Shown here piece by piece: positions 1-8,719 of a stretch of 62,171 bases of DNA (positions are counted from its first letter, which is position 1; every line of letters begins with the position of its first letter). Below the pieces are notes generated by a model. That model had not been told where the DNA came from, made no database searches, and was given only the letters and a program-made list of their open reading frames with translations. The stretch comes from Altererythrobacter sp. Root672. Its GTDB lineage: Bacteria; Pseudomonadota; Alphaproteobacteria; Sphingomonadales; Sphingomonadaceae. Both the position numbers and the translations under genes were made by a program. The stretch spans positions 1 to 62,171 of the forward strand of contig NZ_LMHH01000005.1 of the NCBI RefSeq assembly GCF_001427865.1, given 5' to 3'.

Positions 1-1
1 G

Positions 2-1780
2 ATGCACTGGCACCTGATCGGCGAAGGCCAGGGGCAGTACATCAAGAACTCGGCCATCCACGACACCTACAGCCGTTGCGTCACCGTCCACGGCACCAAC
101 AACGTGCAGGTGGAGAACAACGTCACCTTCAACACCGTGGGGCACTGCTTCTTCCTCGAAGACGCGGTCGAGACCGGCAACCAGTTCGTCCACAACCTCG
201 GCATCATGACCAAGTGTCATCCGACCCTGCCGTGTATCCCCACGAACCTCGGCCCCGCCGGTTTGGGGGGCGGACCGGGATCGTCCGCTGCCGGCCAGGC
301 TTCCAAGGATGTCCTGATCCCCTCTGACAACACGGCGTCGACGTTCTGGATCACCAATCCGGACAACATCTACCGCGACAACGTGGCTGCAGGGTCCGAC
401 CAGACCGGCTTCTGGTTCGCCTTGCCCGAGCATCCGACCGGCCAGTTCGAAGGCAAGGAGGTCAGTGCCAATACCTGGCCTCGCCGAACCCCGGTGCGGG
501 AATTCAGCGGCAACACCGCCCATTCGAACTTTGACGGCTTCATGTTCGACCGTGGCCCCAAGCCTGACGGCACGTTCAGTGTCGGCGGCAGCAACTACCA
601 TTTCGCCTTTGCCAATCCGGCCGACACGAACAGCCAGCCGGCGGAATCGGTCTTCGACAATTTCACCGGCTACAAGAACCGCCATGGCGCCGTCTGGGGC
701 CGCGGTGAGCTGCACTTGTTCAAGAACCTGAGGGTGGCCGACAACGCGGTCGGCTTCACCCATGCGGCTTCCGCGGTCGGTCGCGCCGCCTACACGTCGC
801 GGGTCGTCGACTCCGTGTTCGTGGGCGAAAGCGACAATATCGGTAACCCCACGACTCCGCAGGAAATCGCCTACGGCCGCAGCATGCCGAACGAACTCAC
901 GGATTTCCCGATCCGCGGGTACGAGTACTACGATCTCCGTCACGACGTGGAGAACGTCACCTTCGTGAATTTCGTGCCTAACGAAACCCGCGATGCCGGC
1001 GCGCTCTCATACCTGATGTACACCAGCTTCGGGATGAGCACCGAGAACGCGGTCGAGGGCGCGAAATTCGTCAACGCCAAGCGGGTCAGTTTCCCCCCGG
1101 TCGTGCGTAAATGGGCTTCCGATTTTGGCAGGCAGAATGCCTGGAGGGGCGCGACGATCCATGACCGGGACGGCTCGGTCGGCGGCGTCCCCAATTCCTA
1201 CATCGTCCTCGACAACGGCATCGCGTCCGACGAAGCCGCCTGTGAAATCAAGCCCGAATGGGGTGCTGCCGTGTGTCGGGGCGATTTCGGTCACTTCGGC
1301 CTTGGCGGCAACTTCGGCTTCGGCAACGCCCCCATCCCCGATCCGGTCATGCTCAGCCGCAACGGCAGGCGGTGGGAATACACCGGACAGACCACGATCC
1401 GCAGCGGAGCCGAGGTGAGGGTGGAGACCAGCAGGGACTCCCTGTCCCTGACCCTGAGGGAAATGGACGATCGCTCGTGGGTGATCTTCGAGCTTCCCGG
1501 CTTCAGCACCGCCGCCGGGGGCGCGCAGAAGCCCAGCCTGGCAGCGCTGCGCGACGCCGGTGAGACCTCCTATTTCAGCGAGAACGGCACGCTGTGGGTC
1601 AAGCTCGTGGTCGACAATACTGCCGGACTGAATGTCTCTGTAGGCACCCCCGGCGCCGGCGTGAGCACGGTTGGCGCCGGCCCCGGTGGCGCTTTGGATG
1701 CGGGCGCACGCCTCGACGTCAGCAGGCAGATTCAGGTGAGTTCGGCCCCGCTGAATGAACGAGATTCCCGGCGCGAGTGA
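2..1780 (+). CDS. Secreted G8/CEMIP-like right-handed beta-helix protein, 5' end outside window
   Basis: Only the last 592 residues are present. The gene enters from the left edge, so the first Met in the window is internal. The stretch near residues 1-67 (MHWHL, SAIHDTYSRCVTVHG, then a VENNVTFNTVGHCFFLEDAVE-type run) matches the PbH1 core of the G8/CEMIP (fibrocystin-L, TMEM2) family. In that family successive N/H-rich turns form a parallel beta-helix. Paired cysteines near 411-425 (CEIKPEWGAAVC) also recall that family. Human members depolymerise or bind hyaluronan, but substrate and activity here are unknown. The protein is probably extracellular or on the cell surface, though its signal peptide lies off the window. 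The family call is from recognition of these motifs; function is not inferred. Confidence 0.75.
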   Translation: MHWHLIGEGQGQYIKNSAIHDTYSRCVTVHGTNNVQVENNVTFNTVGHCFFLEDAVETGNQFVHNLGIMTKCHPTLPCIPTNLGPAGLGGGPGSSAAGQASKDVLIPSDNTASTFWITNPDNIYRDNVAAGSDQTGFWFALPEHPTGQFEGKEVSANTWPRRTPVREFSGNTAHSNFDGFMFDRGPKPDGTFSVGGSNYHFAFANPADTNSQPAESVFDNFTGYKNRHGAVWGRGELHLFKNLRVADNAVGFTHAASAVGRAAYTSRVVDSVFVGESDNIGNPTTPQEIAYGRSMPNELTDFPIRGYEYYDLRHDVENVTFVNFVPNETRDAGALSYLMYTSFGMSTENAVEGAKFVNAKRVSFPPVVRKWASDFGRQNAWRGATIHDRDGSVGGVPNSYIVLDNGIASDEAACEIKPEWGAAVCRGDFGHFGLGGNFGFGNAPIPDPVMLSRNGRRWEYTGQTTIRSGAEVRVETSRDSLSLTLREMDDRSWVIFELPGFSTAAGGAQKPSLAALRDAGETSYFSENGTLWVKLVVDNTAGLNVSVGTPGAGVSTVGAGPGGALDAGARLDVSRQIQVSSAPLNERDSRRE

Positions 1781-1789
1781 CGCGCCGGG
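1767..1789 (+). terminator. Hairpin at the end of the G8 gene
   Basis: A perfect 9-bp inverted repeat (CCCGGCGCG / CGCGCCGGG) with a 5-base loop that contains the TGA stop codon. There is no T-tract after it, so it may be a weak intrinsic terminator or an mRNA 3'-end stabiliser. Confidence 0.45.
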
Positions 1790-1932
1790 GCTCGGGACGA
1801 TTCACGCCTTTCCGCGCATCTCGACCGCCTGAGGACCCCGCTGCGAATTGCCCTCACAACGTTTGGAAACGACCACTCGTCAATCGCGCAGGAAGATCAT
1901 AAAGGGGTCTCCTGACTAGTGGAGGCAAGTCC

Positions 1933-2187
1933 GTGAGATTGGGTAAATATGTTCTGGTGGCGTTTTCCGCGGTCTCGCTGACCAGTTCACCTGTGCTGGC
2001 ACAGGCCGTCGAAGGTTCATCGGGCGTGGTCGCTCGCACCGGCGCCGGGATTGACAAGGCAGAAGGCCTTGGCGGTAACGGTATCTTGAGCGAAGGTGGG
2101 TTCGTCCTCCCCTTGATTGCGATCTTCGCAGTGCTCCTCGCCGTCCTGGTAAGCACCGGCAACGACGGCGCCCCCGTCAGTCCCTGA
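1933..2187 (+). CDS. Small secreted or membrane protein, 84 aa
   Basis: The frame starts at GTG with a GGAGG box 7 bases upstream. Residues 1-23 form a signal peptide ending in a SPVLAQA-type cleavage site. A Gly/Ala-rich spacer follows, and a strong hydrophobic segment lies at about residues 57-75 (FVLPLIAIFAVLLAVLVS) before a short polar tail. The mature product would be about 60 residues with one C-terminal membrane helix, a layout common in short sphingomonad envelope proteins. I recognise no domain. It lies downstream of the G8 gene but with its own ribosome site and 150 bp of spacing. Function unknown. Confidence 0.6.
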   Translation: MRLGKYVLVAFSAVSLTSSPVLAQAVEGSSGVVARTGAGIDKAEGLGGNGILSEGGFVLPLIAIFAVLLAVLVSTGNDGAPVSP

Positions 2188-2201
2188 ACTCCGGGGCGTC
2201 G

Positions 2202-2735
2202 CTAGCCCCGCCACTCGCGCCGTTCTTCGGCCTGCCGCAGCACTTCATAGGCGAGCTGGCAGGCCTGGAAGTGCTTGGCCGCTTCGGAATCGCCGGGCTT
2301 CACGTCAGGGTGAACTTCCTTGGCCCGCGCGCGCCAGGCCTTCTTGACGGTTTCGAAGTCGGCATCGGCATCGAGCCCCAGGACTTCGAGCGCGCGCATC
2401 TCGTCGGCGCTGCGGCTGCCGTCGCCGGAGCCGGACCAGCCGTAGTACGCGGCTGAAGCGTAGCCGGAATTGGTGCGCTCTTCGGCGCCTGCCCGCTCTT
2501 CGGCCTCGGCCTTCTCCAGGCCTTCGAAGTAATCCCACTTCGAATTGTATTCGGCGGCATGGCGTTGGCAGAAATACCAGCGCTCCGGGCTGTTCGGCGC
2601 CTTCGGCGCGGGACAGTTCCCAGGCTCGTCACAGCCATGCCTGTCACACAGGCGCACTTTGGCCGTTTCGCGCGATGTGCCGTAGCTACGCCAGCGCGGA
2701 AAGCCCCAGTCGAGGGAGCGGGTGGAACGGCTCAC
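2202..2735 (-). CDS. J-domain (DnaJ-like) protein, 177 aa
   Basis: The C-terminal 65 residues form a J domain. ALEVLGLDADADFETVKKAW is helix I-II and KEVHPDVKPGD holds the HPD motif needed to stimulate Hsp70 (DnaK) ATPase. The N-terminal half has Cys/His pairs (CDRHGCDEPGNC and YFCQRHAAEYN) that could bind a metal, and a Glu/Ala-rich stretch. The Gly/Phe region and zinc fingers of DnaJ itself are absent, so this is a class C J-protein that probably directs DnaK to a specific client. It starts at GTG. The J domain is certain; the client is not known. Confidence 0.88.
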   Translation of the reverse strand: MSRSTRSLDWGFPRWRSYGTSRETAKVRLCDRHGCDEPGNCPAPKAPNSPERWYFCQRHAAEYNSKWDYFEGLEKAEAEERAGAEERTNSGYASAAYYGWSGSGDGSRSADEMRALEVLGLDADADFETVKKAWRARAKEVHPDVKPGDSEAAKHFQACQLAYEVLRQAEERREWRG

Positions 2736-2897
2736 GATATTAACTCTACCGACAGCATCTTCTCACTATAGGCGCTCCCGGCCACGCCGCATAGGCGTTG
2801 CCGTGCAAGTTTCATTGACTGCGGTCTGGATATGCTGCGTTGCAATATAGACGGATATACGCTACATAGAGCGCCAGTTTCCGAATAGAGATTGATT

Positions 2898-3065
2898 ATG
2901 TCCAAGCAGCTTTCCGTGGCTTCGGCCTTTTCCGTGTTCGCCCTTTCGGCGCTGGCCCTGTTCGGCCCGGCCCAGGCCGGCACAGAGCGCTTGGGCAACG
3001 AAAAGGGCGCCACGATCGAACTCGCTGCGCCCTCGTTCTCGGCTGCACTGCCGCTTTTTAACTGA
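2898..3065 (+). CDS. Very small secreted protein, 55 aa
   Basis: ATG to TGA encodes MSKQLSVASAFSVFALSALA, then LFGPAQAG, a clear signal peptide with cleavage after AQA. About 27 mature residues follow (from GTERLGNEKGA) ending in LPLFN. Codon choice is GC-rich in third positions, unlike a random frame. A weak AGAG lies 8-9 bases before the start. A strong hairpin follows 58 bp after the stop. No family recognised. It could be a small periplasmic peptide; the short length keeps confidence moderate. Confidence 0.5.
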   Translation: MSKQLSVASAFSVFALSALALFGPAQAGTERLGNEKGATIELAAPSFSAALPLFN

Positions 3066-3122
3066 CTTTGTCGCTGCAGCGGACCGAACGGTCCAGCAGC
3101 CATCCCGACATTTGAGAACCCT

Positions 3123-3148
3123 CCCCCTCCCGCACGGAAGGGGGAGAG
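3123..3148. terminator. Hairpin between the convergent 55-aa gene and pal
   Basis: An 8-bp perfect inverted repeat (CTCCCCCT / AGGGGGAG) with a 10-base loop, in the gap between two convergent genes. It could end transcription of both. There is no long T-run on either strand. Confidence 0.5.
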
Positions 3149-3163
3149 CCAGTCAGACTGACC

Positions 3164-3673
3164 TCAGTTCAGGATCACCGTCACCGCACGGCGGTTACGG
3201 GCCCACGAAGCTTCGTTCGAGCCCAGTGCAACCGGGCGTTCCTTGCCATAGCTGACCGTGTTCAGGCGGTCGGGCGAGATACCCAGGCTGACGAGGTAAT
3301 TGCGAGCCGCATTGGCCCGGCGTTCACCCAGTGCGAGGTTGTACTCACGCGTGCCGCGCTCGTCGGCGTGACCTTCGATCGTGGCGCGAATGTCAGCGTA
3401 CTGCTGCATGTACTGAGCCTGCTGGCGCAGCGCCGCCTGGTCTTCCGAGTCAACGTTGTACTGATCGGTGTCGAAGTAGATCGTGTCGCGGCCCTGCATC
3501 GCCTGCGCGAAGTGCGCTTGCGAGCCGGGAACGAGTCCAGCCTGAGGCGGCGGACCGCTGGGGGTCGGCGTCGACGTCTGCGGCGGTGGCGGCAGGACCT
3601 CCGGTGCCTTCTTCGAACAGGCCGACAAGGCAAGCGCACTCGCTAAGGTAACGGCGATTGCGGTCTTGTTCAT
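3164..3673 (-). CDS. pal: Peptidoglycan-associated lipoprotein Pal
   Basis: 169 residues. The N-terminal signal ends in the lipobox LSAC, so the mature protein is lipid-anchored at Cys19, probably in the outer membrane. A Pro-rich linker follows. The C-terminal OmpA-like domain (from about residue 62) contains YFDTDQYNVD and the diagnostic EGHADERGTREYNLALGERR, whose Asp and Arg bind meso-diaminopimelate of peptidoglycan. Pal is the outer-membrane end of the Tol-Pal system, and TolB binds it. It is the last gene of the minus-strand tol block, 66 bp after tolB, with its own ribosome site, so separate expression is possible. Confidence 0.97.
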   Translation of the reverse strand: MNKTAIAVTLASALALSACSKKAPEVLPPPPQTSTPTPSGPPPQAGLVPGSQAHFAQAMQGRDTIYFDTDQYNVDSEDQAALRQQAQYMQQYADIRATIEGHADERGTREYNLALGERRANAARNYLVSLGISPDRLNTVSYGKERPVALGSNEASWARNRRAVTVILN

Positions 3674-3739
3674 GTCTATTCTCCTCCTTGGATAACTTCT
3701 CTTTTCGGTGCGACCCGATACGAAACCTGACTTTGGTAT

Positions 3740-5134
3740 TTATGGCAGGACAGGTCCCCAGGCAGGGTCAGATGCTCCCACCGGGGTATTGAGGCGGCGC
3801 TCGTTCCGACCGGTCAGGTCGACCTGCCAGATCGAGGCTTCGCCGCTGTTCGGCGCCGTGCGGAAGAACTGCACGATGCGCCCGTTAGGAGCCCAGGTCG
3901 GCGCCTCGTCCTGCCAGTTGTTGGTCAGGTATCGCATGCCGCCGCCGGACGGGCTCATGACGGCGACCCGGAGGTCGCCAGCAATGTGGGTGAAAGCGAT
4001 CTGGTCGCCACGCGGGCTCCATTCGGGCGTCGCCGCGCGGCCGCCGAAGAAGCTGATCCGCCGTTGGTTTCCGCCATCGGCGTCCATCACGTAGATCTGC
4101 TGGCTGCCCGACCGGTCGCTTTCAAACACGATCTTCGATCCATCAGGCGAATAGGAACCGCCGATGTCGATGCCCGGCGTGTCGGTCAGGCGTTGGCTGG
4201 TGCCGCCGCCAGCGGCCGAGACGCGATAGATGTCGGTGTTACCGCCCGTGGCCATCGAATAGAGGATCCACTTGCCGTCCGGCGACCAGCGCGGGGCCAT
4301 CGTCGGGTTCTGGCTCTGCGTCACCAGTGTCTGGCGGCCGGTGCCGATGTCGTAGACGAAGATGCGCGGGTAGCCGTTGAGGTAGCTGAGGTAGACGATC
4401 TTCGAATAGTCGGGCGAATAGCGTGGCGTCAGCGCCGTCGCCTGGCCGTTGGTGATGAAGCGGTGGTTGGCCCCGTCTGAATCCATGATCGCCAGGCGCT
4501 TGACGCGGTTACCCTTGGGCCCGGTCTCGGCGATGTAGGCGATCTTGCTGTCGAAGAACGGGCTCTCGCCCGAGAGGCGCGAATAGACGAGGTCAGCGCA
4601 CTTGTGCGCCGCGCGGCGCCAATCGGCCGCGGTAACCACCCAGCCTTCGCGGACAAGTTCCTGCTGAAGCTGCACGTCATAAAGGTAACAGCCGACCGTC
4701 AGCCCGCCATCCGCATTAGCACGTACATAGCCCTGCACGAGCATCTCGGCGGAACGGCCCTGCCAGGTGCCCCAGGTCGGGGCGGTGATCTCCGGATAGG
4801 CCGGGCGCGGCAGCGCGTCCGGACCGACCGGGCGGAACAGGCCGTTGTTGCGCAAGTCGTTGTAGACGACCCGACCAAGCTCCTGGCCGAGCGCGCCCGT
4901 GCCCTGCGAATTGGCGGGCGTCGGCTGGTTGCTGTTGGTGGCGAAGGCCGGGATGGCGATGCCGAGGTCCTGCCAAGCGCTTTCGTCGGTGACGGTGCCT
5001 ACCAAACCTTCCTCTTCGAGGTTGGGTACCTCGATGGGTTGAGCGCCCGCAGGAGCCTGACCGGCATTCTGGGCCAGCGCCGGTGCGGCGAGGACACAGA
5101 GCCCCACGCTAAGGAAGAGAGTGCGGATGTTCAT
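3740..5134 (-). CDS. tolB: Tol-Pal system protein TolB
   Basis: 464 residues from the chosen start MNIRTLFLSVGLCVLAAPALAQ, a signal peptide that makes TolB periplasmic. The start is fixed by a 4-base ATGA overlap with the tolA stop; an in-frame Met 14 codons upstream would lengthen the overlap and bury the signal. The N-terminal TolB domain (residues about 40-190) is followed by a beta-propeller of repeats such as RYSPDYSKIVYLSY, RWSPDGKWILYSMA and SYSPDGSKIVFESD. TolB links TolA in the inner membrane to Pal during envelope constriction at division. Confidence 0.97.
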   Translation of the reverse strand: MNIRTLFLSVGLCVLAAPALAQNAGQAPAGAQPIEVPNLEEEGLVGTVTDESAWQDLGIAIPAFATNSNQPTPANSQGTGALGQELGRVVYNDLRNNGLFRPVGPDALPRPAYPEITAPTWGTWQGRSAEMLVQGYVRANADGGLTVGCYLYDVQLQQELVREGWVVTAADWRRAAHKCADLVYSRLSGESPFFDSKIAYIAETGPKGNRVKRLAIMDSDGANHRFITNGQATALTPRYSPDYSKIVYLSYLNGYPRIFVYDIGTGRQTLVTQSQNPTMAPRWSPDGKWILYSMATGGNTDIYRVSAAGGGTSQRLTDTPGIDIGGSYSPDGSKIVFESDRSGSQQIYVMDADGGNQRRISFFGGRAATPEWSPRGDQIAFTHIAGDLRVAVMSPSGGGMRYLTNNWQDEAPTWAPNGRIVQFFRTAPNSGEASIWQVDLTGRNERRLNTPVGASDPAWGPVLP

Positions 5135-6006
5135 GGTCCAAGCCTTCTGTCGAACGTCCATGTCAGGCGCTTCCATTTGCTGTAAAATTCCTTGGGCAAG
5201 TCGAACGGCGCGGCTAGCTGCACCGCCTTGATGGCGCGCTCTGCGTGCAGCGGTGCCTGTGGCCGATTTGAGTCGGTGATTCCCGTCTGTCTAACCAACT
5301 GGGGCCTGCCCCTCAGGCTGCCATCCTCGTTGAGTTCCCAGACGAGGACCGTGACGAGTTTCTCCGCATCGAGACCCTGCGGCGCGCTCCAGTTAGGTCC
5401 GAGTTGACGGTTGATCGCCTGCTGCAGCGACGCCTGCTCCGCAGCGCCGAAAGTGGCCGCCTGGGTTCCGCGGGTCGCTCCGCTTTGGCTCGCTCCAGCG
5501 CCCGCAAGGAAATCAGAGCCGAGCCGGCTGCCGCCGCCACGATTGGTCAGCGTCGGAGCCGTTGTGGGGCGGGCGGAAGGGGTCGGCGTTGGCCGGGCAG
5601 AGCTAGTGGGCCTGGGCGAAGGACGTGCAGTCGGTGTTGGTGTCGGCTTGGCTGTGGCCCTCGGCGTAGGGCGCGGGCTTGCTGTCGGACGCGGTGTCGG
5701 CGTTGGCCGCGCGGTCGGCTTGGGCTGAGGTGCCACTACCGGTTCCGGCATAGGTTCGATCACCGGCGCCGGCTCCGGCGCTAGCACAGGTGCCACAGCG
5801 GCCTGGACTTCAGAAACAGCATCCGGCGCGGTCGATTCCAGGCTCACCTGGTCGGCCAGGCTGACCGTCATCCGCTCCGGGATCGGCAGCGGCGTGGGGT
5901 CGTCCTGCACGTTGTAGTACAGCCCCGCGACCAGCGCGACGTGGGCCACGGCTGCAAGGCCAAGGCCGATCCGCTCTTCGCGTGATAGATGTGTAACGGG
6001 CCCCAT
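5131..6006 (-). CDS. tolA: TolA-type energy-transducing envelope protein
   Basis: 291 residues. A short cytoplasmic start is followed by one transmembrane helix (about 14-30, GLGLAAVAHVALVAGLYYNV) and a long rod rich in Pro, Thr, Ala and Arg (about 90-145, repeats like PTPTARPSPRPT). A C-terminal TonB/TolA-like domain (about 190-291) ends in FYSKWKRLTWTFDRRLGP. Position between tolR and tolB defines it as TolA. The rod is Pro/Thr-rich rather than the Ala/Lys/Glu helix of enterobacterial TolA, as seen in other alphaproteobacteria. It starts 11 bp after tolR, and its stop overlaps the tolB start. Confidence 0.9.
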   Translation of the reverse strand: MGPVTHLSREERIGLGLAAVAHVALVAGLYYNVQDDPTPLPIPERMTVSLADQVSLESTAPDAVSEVQAAVAPVLAPEPAPVIEPMPEPVVAPQPKPTARPTPTPRPTASPRPTPRATAKPTPTPTARPSPRPTSSARPTPTPSARPTTAPTLTNRGGGSRLGSDFLAGAGASQSGATRGTQAATFGAAEQASLQQAINRQLGPNWSAPQGLDAEKLVTVLVWELNEDGSLRGRPQLVRQTGITDSNRPQAPLHAERAIKAVQLAAPFDLPKEFYSKWKRLTWTFDRRLGP

Positions 6007-6017
6007 GACGTACCGGG

Positions 6018-6463
<446 letters not shown>

Positions 6464-6464
<1 letters not shown>

Positions 6465-7171
6465 CAGGTGCGCTCCAACTCGCGGCCGATCTGGGCGTGG
6501 ACCTGGTCGGCAAAGCGCTGCAACTGTGCCTCGTAGCCGTTCACGCGGTGGCTGAAGCGGTTGTAGGCGATCACCGCCGGAATGGCCGCGAACAGGCCAA
6601 TGGCGGTGGCGAACAACGCCTCGGAAATGCCCGGAGCCACCACGGCGAGAGAAGAATTCTGCTGCATGCCGATCTGGAAGAAGCTGTTCATGATCCCCCA
6701 CACGGTGCCGAACAGCCCGACGAACGGCGCAACCGAACCAGTCGTGGCGAGGAAGTTGAGCCGGTCCGCCAGCGCATCCGCCTCGGTCGCGACCTGGCCT
6801 TCCATGACCAGCGCGATGCGGGCCTTGGCGCCGTCGCGGTTGCGCAAGCCATCCTTGGTCGAGGTGCGCAGTTCCTCGAGGCCTGCTGCGGCCACGCGGA
6901 CCGAGGGATTGCCCTGCTTCAGCTTGCGCGAAACGAGCGCGTCCGGCTGATCGGCGTCCCAGAACTCTTCCTCGAAACGCCGGCTCTGGCGGCGGACCTT
7001 GGAGATCCGCAGCGAGAACGAGACGATGATCATCCACACCCAGATACTCGCCAGCACCAGCCCGACGATGACGATCTGCACCACGATGTCGGCATCGAGG
7101 AACAGTTGCACCGGATCGAGCCGGGTCGGCGCGGTGGCGGCCGTGGAGGACAAGGTCGAAAGCAGGATCAT
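6464..7171 (-). CDS. tolQ: TolQ (MotA/TolQ/ExbB family) proton-channel subunit
   Basis: 235 residues beginning MILLSTLSSTAATAPTRLD. The start is set by an ATGA overlap with ybgC. It has three membrane helices: about 26-48 (VVQIVIVGLVLASIWVWMII), about 140-165 and about 175-197. The signature GLFGTVWGIMNSFF (in the second) and AIGLFAAIPAVIAYN (in the third) line the proton path with TolR. Together with TolR and TolA it powers outer-membrane invagination at the septum. Confidence 0.97.
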
Positions 7172-7629
7172 GCAGCGTCTTTCGGGGTAAGTACGGTTTC
7201 GAAGGCGGCCCGCCACGGAGCGGGCTGACGGCGCGGTCGTCCATCAGGCGAGATGAATCCAACCCGAACAGACATTTCCGCGAGCAAGTCTTTCTCGCGC
7301 ATCGCCCGCTGAAGCAGGCGCACACTGGCCGCACCGATCTCGGCCGCGGTGGTTTCGATGATCACGGCATCGTCGAGCCGGGCCGGGGCGACATAGCGGA
7401 TCGCGAGGTCGGCAACGGCATAGGCGCCCTCACCCGCTTCGACAGCAGCGCGCTGATCGACCTCGAGCAGCCGGAGCATGTCCGAACGCGCCCGTTCGAA
7501 CCAGCGCAGATAGTTGGCGTGATAGACGATCCCTGAAAGGTCCGTGTCCTCGTAATAGACACGCACCGGGAACAGGTGCAGCGGGCCGTTGAACAGGCCC
7601 GAAGGAGGCTGGGGCAGCGTCTTAACCAT
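7168..7629 (-). CDS. ybgC: Tol-Pal-associated acyl-CoA thioesterase YbgC
   Basis: 153 residues with a hot-dog fold. The motif YYEDTDLSGIVYHANYLRWF carries the catalytic Asp and the family's conserved HANY. YbgC hydrolyses acyl-CoA thioesters and is classically the first gene of tol-pal operons, as here. It starts the minus-strand run, and its stop overlaps tolQ by 4 bases, so the five tol genes are probably translated in a coupled way from one transcript. Confidence 0.95.
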   Translation of the reverse strand: MVKTLPQPPSGLFNGPLHLFPVRVYYEDTDLSGIVYHANYLRWFERARSDMLRLLEVDQRAAVEAGEGAYAVADLAIRYVAPARLDDAVIIETTAAEIGAASVRLLQRAMREKDLLAEMSVRVGFISPDGRPRRQPAPWRAAFETVLTPKDAA

Positions 7630-7648
7630 CGTCCCGAACGGCCTTAGC

Positions 7649-7667
7649 CAACCCGTGACTCGGGTTG
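7649..7667 (-). terminator. Hairpin after the histidine operon
   Basis: A 7-bp perfect inverted repeat (CAACCCG / CGGGTTG) with a 5-base loop, about 55 bp after the last gene of the his block and just before ybgC. No T-tract. It may reduce readthrough into tol. Confidence 0.4.
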
Positions 7668-7722
7668 CAACCTTCAGGGGACTATTCCCGGTAATTCTCC
7701 AATGCCGGGTGGCGGACTGTGC

Positions 7723-8100
7723 TTAGCGCGCGATCATCGGTCCGAGCGGGCGACCACCGAAAAGGTGGACGTGGAGATGCGGCACTTCCTGCCCGCCATG
7801 AGCACCGACATTGACCAACAGGCGATAGCCCGGTTCGACCAAGCCATTCTCTCGGGCGATATGGCCGACCGCGCGCACGAACCCGGCAATCTCTTCCGCC
7901 GGAGCCTTGGCGGCGAAATCGTCCCAGCTCACATAAGCGCCCTTCGGCACGACCAGCACGTGCATCGGCGCCTGGGGCGCGATGTCGTGGAAGGCGAGGG
8001 CCCATTCGTCCTCGTAGACCTTGCTGCACGGGATCTCGCCGCGCAGTATCTTCGCGAAGACGTTCTGGTCGTCATAGGCCAGGGTAGCGTCGATCGGCAT
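7723..8100 (-). CDS. hinT: HIT-family purine nucleotide phosphoramidase (HinT-like)
   Basis: 125 residues. The histidine triad is VPHLHVHLFGG near the C-terminus, with the middle His as nucleophile. The N-terminal IPCSKVYEDE and the middle APMHVLVVPKGAYVS are typical of HinT. These enzymes hydrolyse adenosine phosphoramidates and acyl-AMP. The gene starts one base inside the hisE stop (TGATG), the usual hisE-hinT arrangement of alphaproteobacteria, which supports co-translation. The exact physiological substrate is not known. Confidence 0.93.
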   Translation of the reverse strand: MPIDATLAYDDQNVFAKILRGEIPCSKVYEDEWALAFHDIAPQAPMHVLVVPKGAYVSWDDFAAKAPAEEIAGFVRAVGHIARENGLVEPGYRLLVNVGAHGGQEVPHLHVHLFGGRPLGPMIAR

Positions 8101-8414
8101 CAGGCGCCTCGCGCGGCTTTCTCCGCCAGGCCTGACGTCCCTTCGCGACGCTCCAGCTCCGCCAGGACCTCGCCGAACGGAACGTCCTTTTCGGCGAGCA
8201 GGACCAGCAGGTGGAACAGCAGGTCGGCGGACTCGCCCACAAGTTCCTCGCGAGTGCCGGAGAGGGCGGCGATAACCGTCTCCACGCCTTCTTCACCCAG
8301 CTTGCGGGCCATCACGGGAAGGCCTCGCGCTTTCAGGGTGGCGACGTAGCTGCTTTCGTCCGCAGCCGAACGGCGTTGTGCGATCGTACGTTCGAGGCGG
8401 GCCAGAGTGTCCAT
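8100..8414 (-). CDS. hisE: Phosphoribosyl-ATP pyrophosphohydrolase HisE
   Basis: 104 residues, full length for HisE. It hydrolyses phosphoribosyl-ATP to phosphoribosyl-AMP and pyrophosphate, the second step of histidine biosynthesis. The all-alpha MazG-like core shows KLGEEGVETVIAA and ESADLLFHLLVLLAE, whose acidic residues bind magnesium. HisE and HisI are separate genes here; hisI is not in the window. Confidence 0.96.
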   Translation of the reverse strand: MDTLARLERTIAQRRSAADESSYVATLKARGLPVMARKLGEEGVETVIAALSGTREELVGESADLLFHLLVLLAEKDVPFGEVLAELERREGTSGLAEKAARGA

Positions 8415-8465
8415 CTGCGCGGCATGCGCAAGCCGGCCGCTTGCGTCAAGTCAGGCGCCGACGGC

Positions 8466-8636
8466 TTAGTCCTGATCGGTATCGCGCATGGCCGCGCGGC
8501 GGCCGATGATGAGGCCGATTACGCCGAGCGCGAACAGCGTGAAGTGCGACCCGCCAGAGACCACGGAGACGTCCTGGGCCAAGGCGGGAGTGGCCGAAGT
8601 GAGAAACGCTAGGGCGAGGAGGGAACGTGAGACCAT
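8466..8636 (-). CDS. 56-aa secreted protein with a PEP-CTERM-like tail
   Basis: The frame reads MVSRSLLALAFLTSATPALAQ (signal peptide, cut after ALA). A short SVVSGGS linker, one hydrophobic helix (SHFTLFALGVIGLIIGRR) and a polar tail (AAMRDTDQD) follow. The helix followed at once by Arg-Arg is how a PEP-CTERM or related sorting signal ends. The preceding Pro-Glu-Pro is absent (SGGSH instead), so I call it PEP-CTERM-like only. It sits between hisF and hisE on the same strand, 83 bp after hisF. Nothing else is encoded in the 305-bp gap. The mature protein would be almost only a sorting tail; function unknown. Confidence 0.6.
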   Translation of the reverse strand: MVSRSLLALAFLTSATPALAQDVSVVSGGSHFTLFALGVIGLIIGRRAAMRDTDQD

Positions 8637-8719
8637 GCCCCGGCCATGAACCCCCGGCAGGCCTTTGCAACCGCGCTGAAGATAGATGTCCCGCGCCGGG
8701 ACCGTCTGCCGAATTCCGG

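Noticed and set aside
6465-7334. Upstream continuation of the tolR frame (about 290 codons)
   Set aside because: It runs in the wrong frame of tolQ, and TolR has its own start sharing a base with the tolQ stop.
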